From assembly GCA_001829415.1 (NCBI GenBank), contig MIBE01000003.1, forward strand, positions 3,765 through 67,764: DNA of 64,000 nt. Direction: 5' to 3'. Each line of letters opens with the position of its first letter. Within the stretch, counting starts at the first letter, position 1. Below the pieces are notes generated by a model. It was not told the DNA's origin. It was given only the letters and a program-made list of their open reading frames with translations, and did no database searches. A program made the position numbers and the translations under genes. Source of the DNA: Spirochaetes bacterium GWF1_51_8 (GTDB taxonomy: Bacteria; Spirochaetota; Brevinematia; Brevinematales; GWF1-51-8). Positions 7,901 to 15,053 of the stretch are shown here, in pieces.

Positions 7901-10167
7901 TCGTAGGCGAACGCTTCCTTGGCGATGCGTCCGGCCTTCGAGGCGTAATGGAGCAGTTTATCCTCGTTGTCGGTATCGATGAAATGCCTGACGAGGTCGA
8001 ACACGTACAGGCTGGGATTTTCCTTATACTCGTCGCTTTCCTCGATCAATGTCGCGGCGCGGAGATGGAGCGCCATTTTCATCTCGGGGCTGTTCAGGTT
8101 ATAGAACGCTTCCCGCACACGGTCATGCGCGAAGTACGCGTAACCGCGTTCGCCGGAGATTTCGCTCAGCAGGTTCAGCTTGACAGCCTGGGTTACCGCG
8201 GAGACGATGTTGTCCGGGGGCATACCGGGGAACATCCGGAGAAGGAAGCCGAGCGGAATCCGCTTGCCGAACACGGCGGCTACCGCGACAATCTCCCGTG
8301 CGTCGCCCGGAAGGGCGTGTATCTTTTTCATCAGTGTATCGACTACCGAACGGGAGTATTCCAGTTTTTGCGCCGCGGCGCGGTTGAACTTCCAACGTTT
8401 CTGATCGGGGTAGAGTATCCTCGCTTCGATCATCTGGCGGATCAGCTCTATAGTGAAGAACGGATTACCCCGTCCTTTATCGTAAATCTTCTCGTTAACC
8501 TCGTCGAGCGTCCCCGCCTCGATCATTTCGCCGCTCAGGATTTCCCCGGCGAGCTTTCGCGATTCTTCCAAGCCGAGGGGGTTAAGCCTGATCTCGAACG
8601 CGGTTTTCGCGAAATCGGGATTGTCGTGAAGGAAGTGCTCCAGCTTGGAACTTTTCGGTACGTCGTCGGGCCGGTAGCTCGCGGCGACAAAAAGATGATG
8701 CCCCTGTATGCTATGGGAAAGCTCGTTTAGGATCGAGACGGTGCCGTCGTCGGCGTAATGGATATCTTCGAGCATCAGTACCATTCCCTGCTCGATATCC
8801 GCGAGCGCGGTCAGGAAAGAAGAGATAAAGGTGAGAAAGCGCTGGTTCTCCTTCTCGATCTCAATTTCCTCAAGGGGTTTGCATTCGCCTATCAACTCGC
8901 GTGTCAATGGGGAGAGCTTAATCAGGATTTCGCCGAGGTCGCCGGTTTTCTCCCTGACCGCCGCGCGGACTGCGTCCTGTTTCTCCTTTGGGTAACGTCC
9001 GAAGTGCCGGATGTATTCCTCGATCGCCTCGCGGAGAGAATGGTAGGGGGTTTTGAGCGAAGTGCCAGAATAGTTTCGGCCTTCGATGCAGGGAATGCCC
9101 TTTGTGAGAGCAAGCCCGCGGATTTCCTCGAGCAGCCTGGTTTTTCCGATTCCCGCCTCGCCGCTCACAACACACACCCTTCCCTTACCGGCGATGCCGT
9201 CGATATAGAACTTGCACAGCCGCGCCATCTCGTTCCCGCGCCCGGCGAGTTCGGCATGGTAGGTCAGGCTGCCGATGATATCGGAGCGGTCTATCTCGAA
9301 CGCTTCCTTACCGTCGCGAAGGAGCTTTAGGTCGTTCAAAAGGCTTCTCGCGGTCTGGTAACGTTTCTCCGGCTCCTTCTCGATCAGCTTCAGGATGATC
9401 TTCTCGAGCGATAATGGAATCTTCGGGTTTATGGTAGATGGGTTGTCGGGGATTTTCGCGATATGCTGGTGGATAAGCGCGGAGATTTCGGTACTGTTGA
9501 ACGGCAGTTCGCCGGTGAAGAGTTGGTAGCCCAGTATGCCCAGCGAGTACAGGTCGCTCCGTTCGTCCACGCCGCGTTTCAGGATACCGGACTGCTCGGG
9601 CGACATATAGCTGATCGTACCGATAATCAGGTCTCGGTCGCTGATGCGCGACAAGTCTTTCATCTGCGCCATCCCGAAGTCGATCAGCTTCACCCGGCCG
9701 CGTTTGTCTACTATAATATTGCCGGGTTTCAAATCCTTATGGACTATCCCCTTGTTATGGATATATTCGAGGGCTTCGGTAATCGACATGAAGATGGTGA
9801 GGTTTTTCTCGATAGACGACTTCATCGACTGGCGGATCGTGTCCTGCAGGTTCGAGCCGTCGAGATACTCCATGACTATGAACGGAACAGTGCCCGCCTC
9901 GATAGTATCGACATCGCCGACTTCGAAGACCTTGACAATGGACGGATGGTCCATGTTGAGGATAGTGCTCGCCTCGAAACGGAAACGGATGATATCTTCG
10001 ATCCGGTTGGACAGGGAATGCGACTTGAGCAGTTTAACCGCGACGCGCGTATCGGAAACAAGGTCTTTACCGAGAAAGACCTCGCTCATCCCGCCCTCTC
10101 CGATTTTTTCAGTGACAACATACCGGTCTAACAGCGTCAGGTTCGAAAAACTCAAAAGAATCCCCAT
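4984..10167 (-). CDS. Ser/Thr kinase - AAA ATPase - TPR - GAF - SpoIIE phosphatase
   Basis: This is a 1727-residue cytoplasmic signalling protein. A Hanks-type kinase occupies residues 12-280, with GEGGMSEVF, AVKLL, HKDLKPGN, DFGMA and SPEQ motifs. An AAA_16/NB-ARC-like ATPase follows, with Walker A GEAGIGKT near 337. A long TPR-like helical array runs from about 760 to 1290, then a GAF domain at about 1305-1460, a coiled coil, and a SpoIIE PP2C domain with GGDFYD near 1519, ADASGHG and LFSDGLFEEF. It therefore carries both kinase and phosphatase on one chain. The start is MGILLSFSNL; no good ribosome binding site is seen, but a TTTTCA-17-TATAAT promoter lies upstream. It is transcribed divergently from flaB. 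Its substrates are unknown. Confidence 0.9.
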   Translation of the reverse strand: MGILLSFSNLTLLDRYVVTEKIGEGGMSEVFLGKDLVSDTRVAVKLLKSHSLSNRIEDIIRFRFEASTILNMDHPSIVKVFEVGDVDTIEAGTVPFIVMEYLDGSNLQDTIRQSMKSSIEKNLTIFMSITEALEYIHNKGIVHKDLKPGNIIVDKRGRVKLIDFGMAQMKDLSRISDRDLIIGTISYMSPEQSGILKRGVDERSDLYSLGILGYQLFTGELPFNSTEISALIHQHIAKIPDNPSTINPKIPLSLEKIILKLIEKEPEKRYQTARSLLNDLKLLRDGKEAFEIDRSDIIGSLTYHAELAGRGNEMARLCKFYIDGIAGKGRVCVVSGEAGIGKTRLLEEIRGLALTKGIPCIEGRNYSGTSLKTPYHSLREAIEEYIRHFGRYPKEKQDAVRAAVREKTGDLGEILIKLSPLTRELIGECKPLEEIEIEKENQRFLTFISSFLTALADIEQGMVLMLEDIHYADDGTVSILNELSHSIQGHHLFVAASYRPDDVPKSSKLEHFLHDNPDFAKTAFEIRLNPLGLEESRKLAGEILSGEMIEAGTLDEVNEKIYDKGRGNPFFTIELIRQMIEARILYPDQKRWKFNRAAAQKLEYSRSVVDTLMKKIHALPGDAREIVAVAAVFGKRIPLGFLLRMFPGMPPDNIVSAVTQAVKLNLLSEISGERGYAYFAHDRVREAFYNLNSPEMKMALHLRAATLIEESDEYKENPSLYVFDLVRHFIDTDNEDKLLHYASKAGRIAKEAFAYEEAISYHEICRMRFWERENIPDWLHAQIEIANLNLTIGNNDLAIEFFKEALSFIKDPFEKSRVYCKLGKAYYQKANMELFEKYARLGLALLGDRLPKSRTIALIGFFKEMIKYFFLKLIPKPKHITRNPRKREKMRLRFEFYRFLNIGYGLSDPLKSIRAIMRSMNFTSWYLPNTPENINALSMYATLLTYGKQFSMADKVFRKAIAIGEKIGSSDAKTNAQFFYGLHKQWAGEFQESMELFRKRMEYLDQIGDLKEKVLVVNNIINDYIYTGDYSNAEEMNRKFQQIGLSSKDNYAVAAFHQEQMLIHLERGEIQQSIQYGKLAIEEGKKQDQIFVYAQALIHLANVLMEKGEYSEGKQLIREGRLLHEKYRFMYQYVDLLYPIEAEIYLAEYLSTQYLLKPGEKSEALKKISALCRTALRKTRHIATFYPNALRVNAKFLFASGYTNMSSNYFQRSIDAAKKINRRYETGRGYYEYGLAMKQMQRYSESHALFEEAYKIFWEIDSRMYLQRCSELLGIQSNKAESSTSIERLKYKERLSSVIAITRDISSILNINELLDHILRKAIEVTGAQRGYLFLAEPLDNELLLKVKYDISGAQTEEYSRNIIRTVSETKKALLTTNAEADAELIRFQSIVRYNLKSVLCVPILRHESLVGVCYLDNPLSSFVFTDEDIELLNVFMSQAAVAIENARIYAELDAFSRSLEQKVEERTRELSAAYERLKENDRAMMQDLKLAKTFQERLLPSADIDLPGIELITKYLPLNMVGGDFYDISEIKPGWFRVFIADASGHGVPAALITMIIKSEYEKLKHLIEKPSELLEVLNNEFLISYYHLAVFFTSFIADIRMKEHRIDFSCAGHPYQFLIRKNIVERLGSPGKLVGFKSNEVYMSNSVAFEKGTRLFLFSDGLFEEFNEKGSEYGEERLLAAVDEHRKRTLTDMTDAVVSDVLLFANNTELNDDITVIAMEFNGKK

Positions 10168-10181
10168 TTATATACTAGCTC

Positions 10182-10210
10182 ATTATAACCTGAAAGCGGG
10201 GAAATGAAAA
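10182..10210 (-). promoter_or_regulatory. Promoter of the giant kinase gene
   Basis: On the minus strand TTTTCA, a 17-base spacer and TATAAT precede the kinase start by about 15 bases. Two imperfect direct copies of AAAGCGGGGAA overlap this region and could bind a regulator shared with the divergent flaB gene. Confidence 0.55.
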
Positions 10211-10251
10211 GCGGGGAATTGAATTTCCCGAATAAAAATTTTTCCCGTAAG

Positions 10252-10257
10252 TATAAT
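10252..10257 (+). promoter_or_regulatory. flaB: Possible -10 box of flaB
   Basis: A TATAAT hexamer lies 75 bp before the flagellin start. No matching -35 box is visible at 16-18 bp spacing, and no sigma-28 pattern (TAAA...GCCGATAA) was found, so the promoter class is unsettled. Confidence 0.4.
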
Positions 10258-10291
10258 CGAAAACGGGAAACTACCGAAATATTAAATAGAG

Positions 10292-10307
10292 GCGACAAGG
10301 ATGTCGC
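10292..10307 (+). promoter_or_regulatory. flaB: Candidate CsrA-binding hairpin in the flaB leader
   Basis: GCGACA and TGTCGC form a perfect six-base stem that presents AGGA in the loop. The core ACAAGGATGT matches the known CsrA consensus RUACARGGAUGU. A second GGA lies in the ribosome binding site AAGGAGGATG, 20 bases downstream. Paired sites, one in a leader hairpin and one over the Shine-Dalgarno, are the arrangement by which CsrA represses flagellin (hag) in Bacillus. Confidence 0.65.
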
Positions 10308-10331
10308 TGCCAAATCATCAAGGAGGATGAT

Positions 10332-11204
10332 ATGATTATCAACCACAACATCAGCGCGATCTTTTCCCAAAGACAGCTGACGGTCAACAACTGGGACGCT
10401 GACAAGTCCATCGAGAAGCTCTCATCCGGTATGAAGATCAACAAAGCCGGCGACGATGCTTCCGGTCTTGCCGTGTCTGAGAAGATGCGTACCCAGATCC
10501 GCGGTCTCTTCCGCGCGAACCAAAACGTCATGGACGGTATCTCGTTCATCCAGACTGCTGAAGGTTACCTTGAAGAATCCCAGCAGATCCTCCAACGTCT
10601 TCGTGAACTTGCCGTGCAGGCGGCTAACGGTATCTACGATGTTACCGACCGTATGATGATCCAGGTCGAAGTTTCCGAAATGATCGACGAACTCGACCGT
10701 ATCGCGTCGCACGCGCAGTTTAACGGGATGAACCTCCTGACCGGACGTTTCGCGAAACCTACCGGCACCAACACCGTGATGGCCAGCATGTGGTTCCACA
10801 TGGGCGCGAACATGGACCAGAGAGAAAGAGTCTACATCGGCACGATGAACTCCCAGGGTCTCGGTCTCAAGGCTCCTGTGGGCAACCCCGAAACCGCTTC
10901 TTTCATCAGCTTGAGCACCCCGGACAAGGCCAACATGGCGATCGGTCTGATCGACCAGGCGTTGACCAAAGCCAGCAAGCAGAGAGCGGACCTCGGCGCG
11001 TACCAGAACCGTTTACAGCACGCGTCCAAGGGTTTAATGGTCGGGTTCGAGAACCTGCAAGCCGCGGAATCCCGTATCCGCGACACGGACATGGCCTACG
11101 AAATGTCGAATTTCGTCAGAGCCCAGATCCTCACTCAGGCCGCGACAGCGATGCTCGCACAGGCGAACCAGAAGCCTCAGCTTATGCTCCAGCTCCTGCG
11201 GTAA
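10332..11204 (+). CDS. flaB: Flagellin core protein FlaB
   Basis: This 290-residue protein polymerises into the flagellar filament core, which is periplasmic in spirochaetes. It opens [16 protein letters not shown] and carries the N-terminal D0/D1 helices ([20 protein letters not shown]). The short central region [20 protein letters not shown] is typical of spirochaetal FlaB. The C-terminal helix ends [17 protein letters not shown]. Length matches FlaB and there is no large variable D2/D3 insert. A strong AAGGAGG site precedes the ATG by five bases. The leader has a candidate CsrA hairpin, and a terminator follows. No other flagellar genes are adjacent, so it is probably monocistronic. The gene also gives the best taxonomic signal in the window. 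Confidence 0.97.
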   Translation: MIINHNISAIFSQRQLTVNNWDADKSIEKLSSGMKINKAGDDASGLAVSEKMRTQIRGLFRANQNVMDGISFIQTAEGYLEESQQILQRLRELAVQAANGIYDVTDRMMIQVEVSEMIDELDRIASHAQFNGMNLLTGRFAKPTGTNTVMASMWFHMGANMDQRERVYIGTMNSQGLGLKAPVGNPETASFISLSTPDKANMAIGLIDQALTKASKQRADLGAYQNRLQHASKGLMVGFENLQAAESRIRDTDMAYEMSNFVRAQILTQAATAMLAQANQKPQLMLQLLR

Positions 11205-11229
11205 CCGGATCAACACAGTACAAACCCAT

Positions 11230-11263
11230 AAAAGCGTCCCCGCAAGGGACGCTTTTATTTTTA
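11230..11263 (+). terminator. Terminator of flaB
   Basis: AAAAGCGTCCC pairs with GGGACGCTTTT around CGCAA, followed by a T-rich tail. It lies about 25 bp after the flaB stop. Confidence 0.9.
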
Positions 11264-11343
11264 TCTGCGGTGTGTTACATAAATACTTGTTAAAACATTC
11301 CGATCAATGTAAAATACATTTAGGCTGATTATCGGAGAAAACA

Positions 11344-11649
11344 ATGATGACAGTTGTTCTCGACAGAGAAACAATCATATCTGAATTGAAAAACCTTAAG
11401 TCCGGCTTTGCTGAGGATTTCGGTTTGACTCGGCTTGCTTTGTTCGGTTCGTTTGCCCGTAATGAAAATATTCCTGAGAGCGATATCGATATCGTAGTCG
11501 AATTGAACCAGCCGGACTTGTTTGCGCTGGTGCATATCAAGGAGATAATAGAACGGAATCTGAATCATCCGGTCGATGTGATTCTTAACAGTAGTTTTAC
11601 AAATCCGTTCCTGAAGAAGCGCATCCAAAATGAGGCGATAGATGTATGA
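11344..11649 (+). CDS. MNT-type nucleotidyltransferase antitoxin (MntA-like), orphan
   Basis: This 101-residue protein has the minimal nucleotidyltransferase signature: LFGSFARNE followed by the metal-binding SDIDIVVE. MntA-type proteins neutralise HEPN RNase toxins by nucleotidylating them. The HEPN gene normally follows at once, often with an overlapping start. Here an ATG overlaps the stop codon (ATGA at 11646), but that frame reads only MKGGWF before a TAG, so the partner is missing or destroyed. An alternative start is the ATG at 11347. The gene is more AT-rich than flaB and opens a small AT-rich island. The fold is sure; whether it still acts as an antitoxin is not. Confidence 0.75.
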   Translation: MMTVVLDRETIISELKNLKSGFAEDFGLTRLALFGSFARNENIPESDIDIVVELNQPDLFALVHIKEIIERNLNHPVDVILNSSFTNPFLKKRIQNEAIDV

Positions 11650-11694
11650 AAGGGGGTTGGTTTTAGAGGTTTTACATTTTCATAGGAGGAAAGT

Positions 11695-12495
11695 ATGTTA
11701 AGAATTACCAGTTATGTTTTATTATTACTTTTTTCTACAACCACTATGCTTACTTCAAGTAAAAATCAACTAGACAGTAAAGGATCGTATTTTTCACTGA
11801 AAGATGTTAATTTAAAAAATCCTCAAAATGTACTCGATTACTTTTTATTACTCCCTAATGACTTTTTTTCTGAGTTTAATCAAAAAGGGTATAATATAAT
11901 GAGTAATTTTATTCACGGGAAATCATCATTGGAATGGGCAAAAATTGATGATGTAGTTATTGATAAAAAAAATGCTTTCATTCATATAAGTGTTAATATA
12001 AACGAAAGTGTTTATTATGTTGATTTTACCTATTTTCTAGATTCAAAACAGGAAAAAGTATTTGGTTTTACTACAAGGATTTTTAGGCAGCAATTAACAA
12101 ATAGTTTTAGTGCTATTTTTTTAGAATATAAAGATAAGAAATATTATAAAATAAATGGAAAAGTTCTTCCAAATATTAACTTTCAAACTTTTTGGGATGA
12201 AAGCTTAAAACTACCTGAAAAAAAATATCAGATCTATCAACTTGAATATATATTACCCCAACATGGTACAACTGTTTCAGTATATTTTCATGAAATCTAT
12301 TTTTTAATTGATCCATTCGATAATTCTCATGATAAATATGGAATTGATCAAAATGACTATTACTCTAAGGTAATCACAAAATATAAATATGGAAAAATCG
12401 ATTTATCATGGAATAAAGAAAAGGGTATCTTTTCTTTTAAAAAAAAATACACAATCTCTGAAGTTGAAGAAGATTACGATTGTGAGTGCAAATAG
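11695..12495 (+). CDS. Predicted secreted protein of unknown function, AT-rich
   Basis: This 266-residue protein begins MLRITSYVLLLLFSTTTML, an export signal. No Cys occurs at a lipobox position, so it is probably a secreted protein rather than a lipoprotein. The mature part is rich in Lys, Asn, Tyr and Phe and has strand-like segments (VYYVDFTYFL, TVSVYFHEIYFLI). An AGGAGG site sits eight bases before the ATG. Base use is far more AT-rich than the flanking flagellin and acpS genes, which suggests recent acquisition. No family is recognised. The 110 bp after it hold nothing I can identify. Confidence 0.5.
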   Translation: MLRITSYVLLLLFSTTTMLTSSKNQLDSKGSYFSLKDVNLKNPQNVLDYFLLLPNDFFSEFNQKGYNIMSNFIHGKSSLEWAKIDDVVIDKKNAFIHISVNINESVYYVDFTYFLDSKQEKVFGFTTRIFRQQLTNSFSAIFLEYKDKKYYKINGKVLPNINFQTFWDESLKLPEKKYQIYQLEYILPQHGTTVSVYFHEIYFLIDPFDNSHDKYGIDQNDYYSKVITKYKYGKIDLSWNKEKGIFSFKKKYTISEVEEDYDCECK

Positions 12496-12605
12496 AATTT
12501 CACTTTCTACTTGTCAGTTGTTACTATTTTTTCCATCACCACAGTCGTCGCTATCTGCGGATGCGCGGAATCGCGGTATAGCTTGTCGAATCGCTCATTC
12601 CGGTT

Positions 12606-13115
12606 TTAGGATATAACCGGTTCGCTTTTCGAGTGGTCTTCCTGAAGGTACTTTATCCTGATCGTGCACCCCGTTTCGATATTGCTCCTGACCACCGTTT
12701 CGGAAGGCACCCTGTCCTTTCTATCAGTATATTCGTTTCCTTCATTATCCCTGTACTCGTACTCGACAATGGAATAGACCGGCTGGTTATTGATCAAAAT
12801 GGAGAAGTTTCTATCGACATAAGTGACAAGAGCGTCAGTCTCGATCCCGGTTTGAAGAATCCTTTTCGCGAGACGCGATTTGTTCAGCTTTTTGATTAGT
12901 CCGATAAGACTTAAAATAAGTAAAACAGAGCCGATGACAATAAATAGTATCGACACACCGTACTGAATTCCGATTCGCGTTGTTTGTTCCGCGATGGACG
13001 GATTGTTTTGGATGTTTGTTCCCTGCAGAGCGGCGGAACCGTTTTCCGCGTGAAAATAAACGAGTATGCCTAATACCAAAAAGATTATCCCATTAACGAC
13101 AAATACGATGGTCAT
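12606..13115 (-). CDS. Two-TM membrane protein, DUF3592-like
   Basis: The 169-residue protein has two membrane helices, at residues 2-22 (VFVVNGIIFLVLGILVYF) and about 53-76 (GVSILFIVIGSVLLILSLIGL). A cytoplasmic beta-rich domain follows (VTYVDRNFSILINNQPVYS, then VEYEYRDNEGNEYT, then TIRIKYLQED). This layout resembles DUF3592 proteins, whose role is unknown. A GGGGGAAAC site precedes the ATG. It lies 23 bp downstream of acpS on the same strand, so the two are probably co-transcribed. Family assignment is by layout only. Confidence 0.55.
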   Translation of the reverse strand: MTIVFVVNGIIFLVLGILVYFHAENGSAALQGTNIQNNPSIAEQTTRIGIQYGVSILFIVIGSVLLILSLIGLIKKLNKSRLAKRILQTGIETDALVTYVDRNFSILINNQPVYSIVEYEYRDNEGNEYTDRKDRVPSETVVRSNIETGCTIRIKYLQEDHSKSEPVIS

Positions 13116-13138
13116 TGTTTCCCCCTTAAATCGAAGGT

Positions 13139-13534
13139 TTATGTACCGTTTCCGCCATTCAGCCGCTCCCCCTCCAGCACCACCACTGCCGTGGCCATCA
13201 AGCGGTTGTGCGATAATGACACATGGATGCGGGGCGAGCCGATCGACTCCCAGCGCGCCAGCGTTTCGCCGTGAAGCCTGATCTCCGGCTTGCCGGTCGG
13301 CAGATTGTACACCTCGATCTCATGGAACGAGATCACGCCGAAGCCCACGGCCTTATAATAAGCCTCCTTCGCGGAAAAACGCGCCGCGAGATGGGTGAAC
13401 GGCTCGGCGAAGGTGTGGCAGTATTTCAATTCGTCCTCGGTGTAGACCCGTTTGATAAACTTCTCCCCGCGCTTCTCGAAAACACCCTTAATCCTCTCTA
13501 TCTCGATGATATCGATACCCATTCCAGCGATCAT
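13139..13534 (-). CDS. acpS: Holo-[acyl-carrier-protein] synthase
   Basis: AcpS transfers 4'-phosphopantetheine from CoA to a serine of acyl carrier protein. The protein starts MIAGMGIDIIEIERI, holding the conserved metal-binding Asp in GID. It continues with the second signature FSAKEAYYKAVGFG and ends with the VSLSHNRLMATAVVV strand. The track ORF is 41 codons longer, but ATG at 13534 is preceded by AAAGGAG with good spacing and begins at the family's usual N-terminus. That gives 131 residues, a normal AcpS length. The small membrane protein gene follows downstream. Confidence 0.93.
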   Translation of the reverse strand: MIAGMGIDIIEIERIKGVFEKRGEKFIKRVYTEDELKYCHTFAEPFTHLAARFSAKEAYYKAVGFGVISFHEIEVYNLPTGKPEIRLHGETLARWESIGSPRIHVSLSHNRLMATAVVVLEGERLNGGNGT

Positions 13535-13774
13535 ATTCGGCTCCTTTATTCCATATTTTAGCAGATTTCGGGGAATCCGGCAACCTATCGCGGAATGGCG
13601 GGAATTATGATACGAACACGCCGGAATCCGCTGAAAACATGCGTCGAAATGACACAATATTTCCGGGGGCGGCTTTCCGGACGAATCCGATAACTGATAG
13701 CAGGATAACGAGATATAAATATTCGCGAATGGTACGCGGATTGCGATATATATGCAAACAGACAGGAGAACGAT

Positions 13775-14668
13775 ATGATAGAAGCAAAAGAAGCTATGAA
13801 TAAGTCGCTGGAACTGAAAAAGTATGAATCGATTTTAAGAAAGAACGCAATCTCCGTGTATCTGAAAGAGATCGATAGAATACCTTTGTTAAACCGTGAA
13901 GAAGAAATAAACCTCGCGATTCGTTCCTCTGAGGGTGACAGGCACGCGAAGGAAACGCTGATTGTTTCCAACCTGCGTTTCGTCATCTCGATCGCGAAGA
14001 AGTACCAGGGAAAGAACATCCCGCTCGCCGACCTGATCAGCGAGGGCAACCTCGGTCTGATCACCGCAGTGGAGAAGTTCGATTACCGCCGCGAGGTGCA
14101 TTTCATCTCTTACGCGGTGTGGTGGATTAAACAGGCGATCATGAAGGCGATATCCGAAAAGTCGCGCATGGTGCGTCTGCCGATGAACCGCGCGAACGAG
14201 CTGATGAAGATCGGCAAGTTTATTGAGAACTACTCGAAGGTTTACGGGAAACGTCCCGATAACGAGGAGATCGCGAGCGGACTTTCGATGAACAAGGACG
14301 AGATCAAGAAACTGATCGACCTCTCGACCAATTCGTCGCTGGAAGAAATGATTCCAGACGATACCTCCGGCGCGGACGAAGTGATCTTCAGCCGTGAGAC
14401 CGACGATGTAGCGAGCAATCCGGATCATGTCGCGATCTACGCCAGTCTCAAGGAGAATATCCAGACTCTTCTCCAGAGGCTCGGGGAGCGCGAACGGGAG
14501 ATTATCGAGTACCGTTTCGGGCTGAACGGCAAGGAGCCGCAGTCGCTGAGCAAGATCGGCGAAAAGATGAAACTCACTAAGGAACGCATCCGCCAGCTCG
14601 AGAAGATCGCTCTCGACCAGATGAAGAACAGCGAAGACAGCCGTCACCTCTACACCTACCTAAACTAG
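13775..14668 (+). CDS. Sigma-70 family RNA polymerase sigma factor (RpoD/RpoS-like, short)
   Basis: The protein is 297 residues and directs RNA polymerase to promoters. Region 1.2 (ISVYLKEIDRIPLLNREEE), region 2 (NLRFVISIAKKYQGKNIPL, then YAVWWIKQAI), region 3 and region 4.2 (SKIGEKMKLTKERIRQLEK) are all present. Region 1.1 and the long non-conserved insert of primary sigma factors are absent, which suggests a group 2 (RpoS-like) factor rather than the housekeeping one. A CAGGAG site precedes the ATG. The 240 bp upstream hold no clear promoter. It stands alone, followed by a family A repeat. Its regulon cannot be read here. Confidence 0.88.
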   Translation: MIEAKEAMNKSLELKKYESILRKNAISVYLKEIDRIPLLNREEEINLAIRSSEGDRHAKETLIVSNLRFVISIAKKYQGKNIPLADLISEGNLGLITAVEKFDYRREVHFISYAVWWIKQAIMKAISEKSRMVRLPMNRANELMKIGKFIENYSKVYGKRPDNEEIASGLSMNKDEIKKLIDLSTNSSLEEMIPDDTSGADEVIFSRETDDVASNPDHVAIYASLKENIQTLLQRLGEREREIIEYRFGLNGKEPQSLSKIGEKMKLTKERIRQLEKIALDQMKNSEDSRHLYTYLN

Positions 14669-14693
14669 TACAATATTCAGGCCGTCCGAAAGG

Positions 14694-14940
14694 GCTTGAT
14701 GACAAACTCATTTTGTCATTGCGAGGCGTCATGGTGAGTGCTTGCCCCGACTTCATCGTCGGGATGCAGAACCATAGCCGAAGCAATCTATTTAATTACT
14801 GAATATATAAGTTAAATAGACTGCTTCGCCGCTTCGCGTCCTGTCTACCTTCGGTAGCCCGCCTTCCGCCTTCGTCAGAAGGTGGACAGGAAGGCAGGCT
14901 CGCAGTGACAAAAAATCGTACACTTCATGACTTCGTTAAT
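14694..14940 (-). repeat. Family A palindromic repeat, reverse orientation
   Basis: The element starts GATGACAAACTCATTTTGTC, runs through GCGAGGCGTCATGGTGAG and a GAAGCAATCT block, and ends TCGCAGTGACAAAAAA. Its two ends are inverted copies of TTTTGTCAyTGCGAG, and the centre holds AATCTATTTAATT facing AGTTAAATAGACTGC. Two hairpins are inserted: CCCGACTTCATCGTCGGG, and a longer CCTGTCTACCTTCGG...CAGG cluster. It fills most of the gap between the sigma factor gene and the TPR gene. Confidence 0.8.
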
Positions 14941-14999
14941 ACACCCGAAAAGACGGCCTTTTTTTCACATAATAATAATACGATTTTTCCTTTTTTTTC

Positions 15000-15028
15000 T
15001 TTTCAATTCGGAAGTTTTATTCTATAAT
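15000..15028 (+). promoter_or_regulatory. Promoter of the TPR / HD-GYP / PEP-synthase-like operon
   Basis: TTTTCA, a 17-base spacer and TATAAT lie 25 bp before the start codon, which has an AAAGGAG site six bases upstream. The -35 box matches 4 of 6 positions. Confidence 0.6.
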
Positions 15029-15053
15029 ATGTGCGTAAATAAAGGAGTTTTCA

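Noticed and set aside
7531-8730. 399-codon plus-strand ORF within the giant kinase gene
   Set aside because: The opposite frame encodes conserved ATPase and TPR regions, and this ORF has no start signal or motif.
10200-10331. Sigma-28 flagellar promoter before flaB
   Set aside because: No TAAA-N15-GCCGATAA pattern is present; only an isolated TATAAT was found.
13139-13657. Long acpS start at 13657
   Set aside because: The extra 41 residues (MCHFDACFQRIPACSYHN) do not fit the family, and the internal ATG has a strong ribosome binding site.
14669-15053. CRISPR array or structured RNA gene in the repeat-rich gap
   Set aside because: There are no regularly spaced direct repeats; the signal is explained by a family A palindrome and a promoter.
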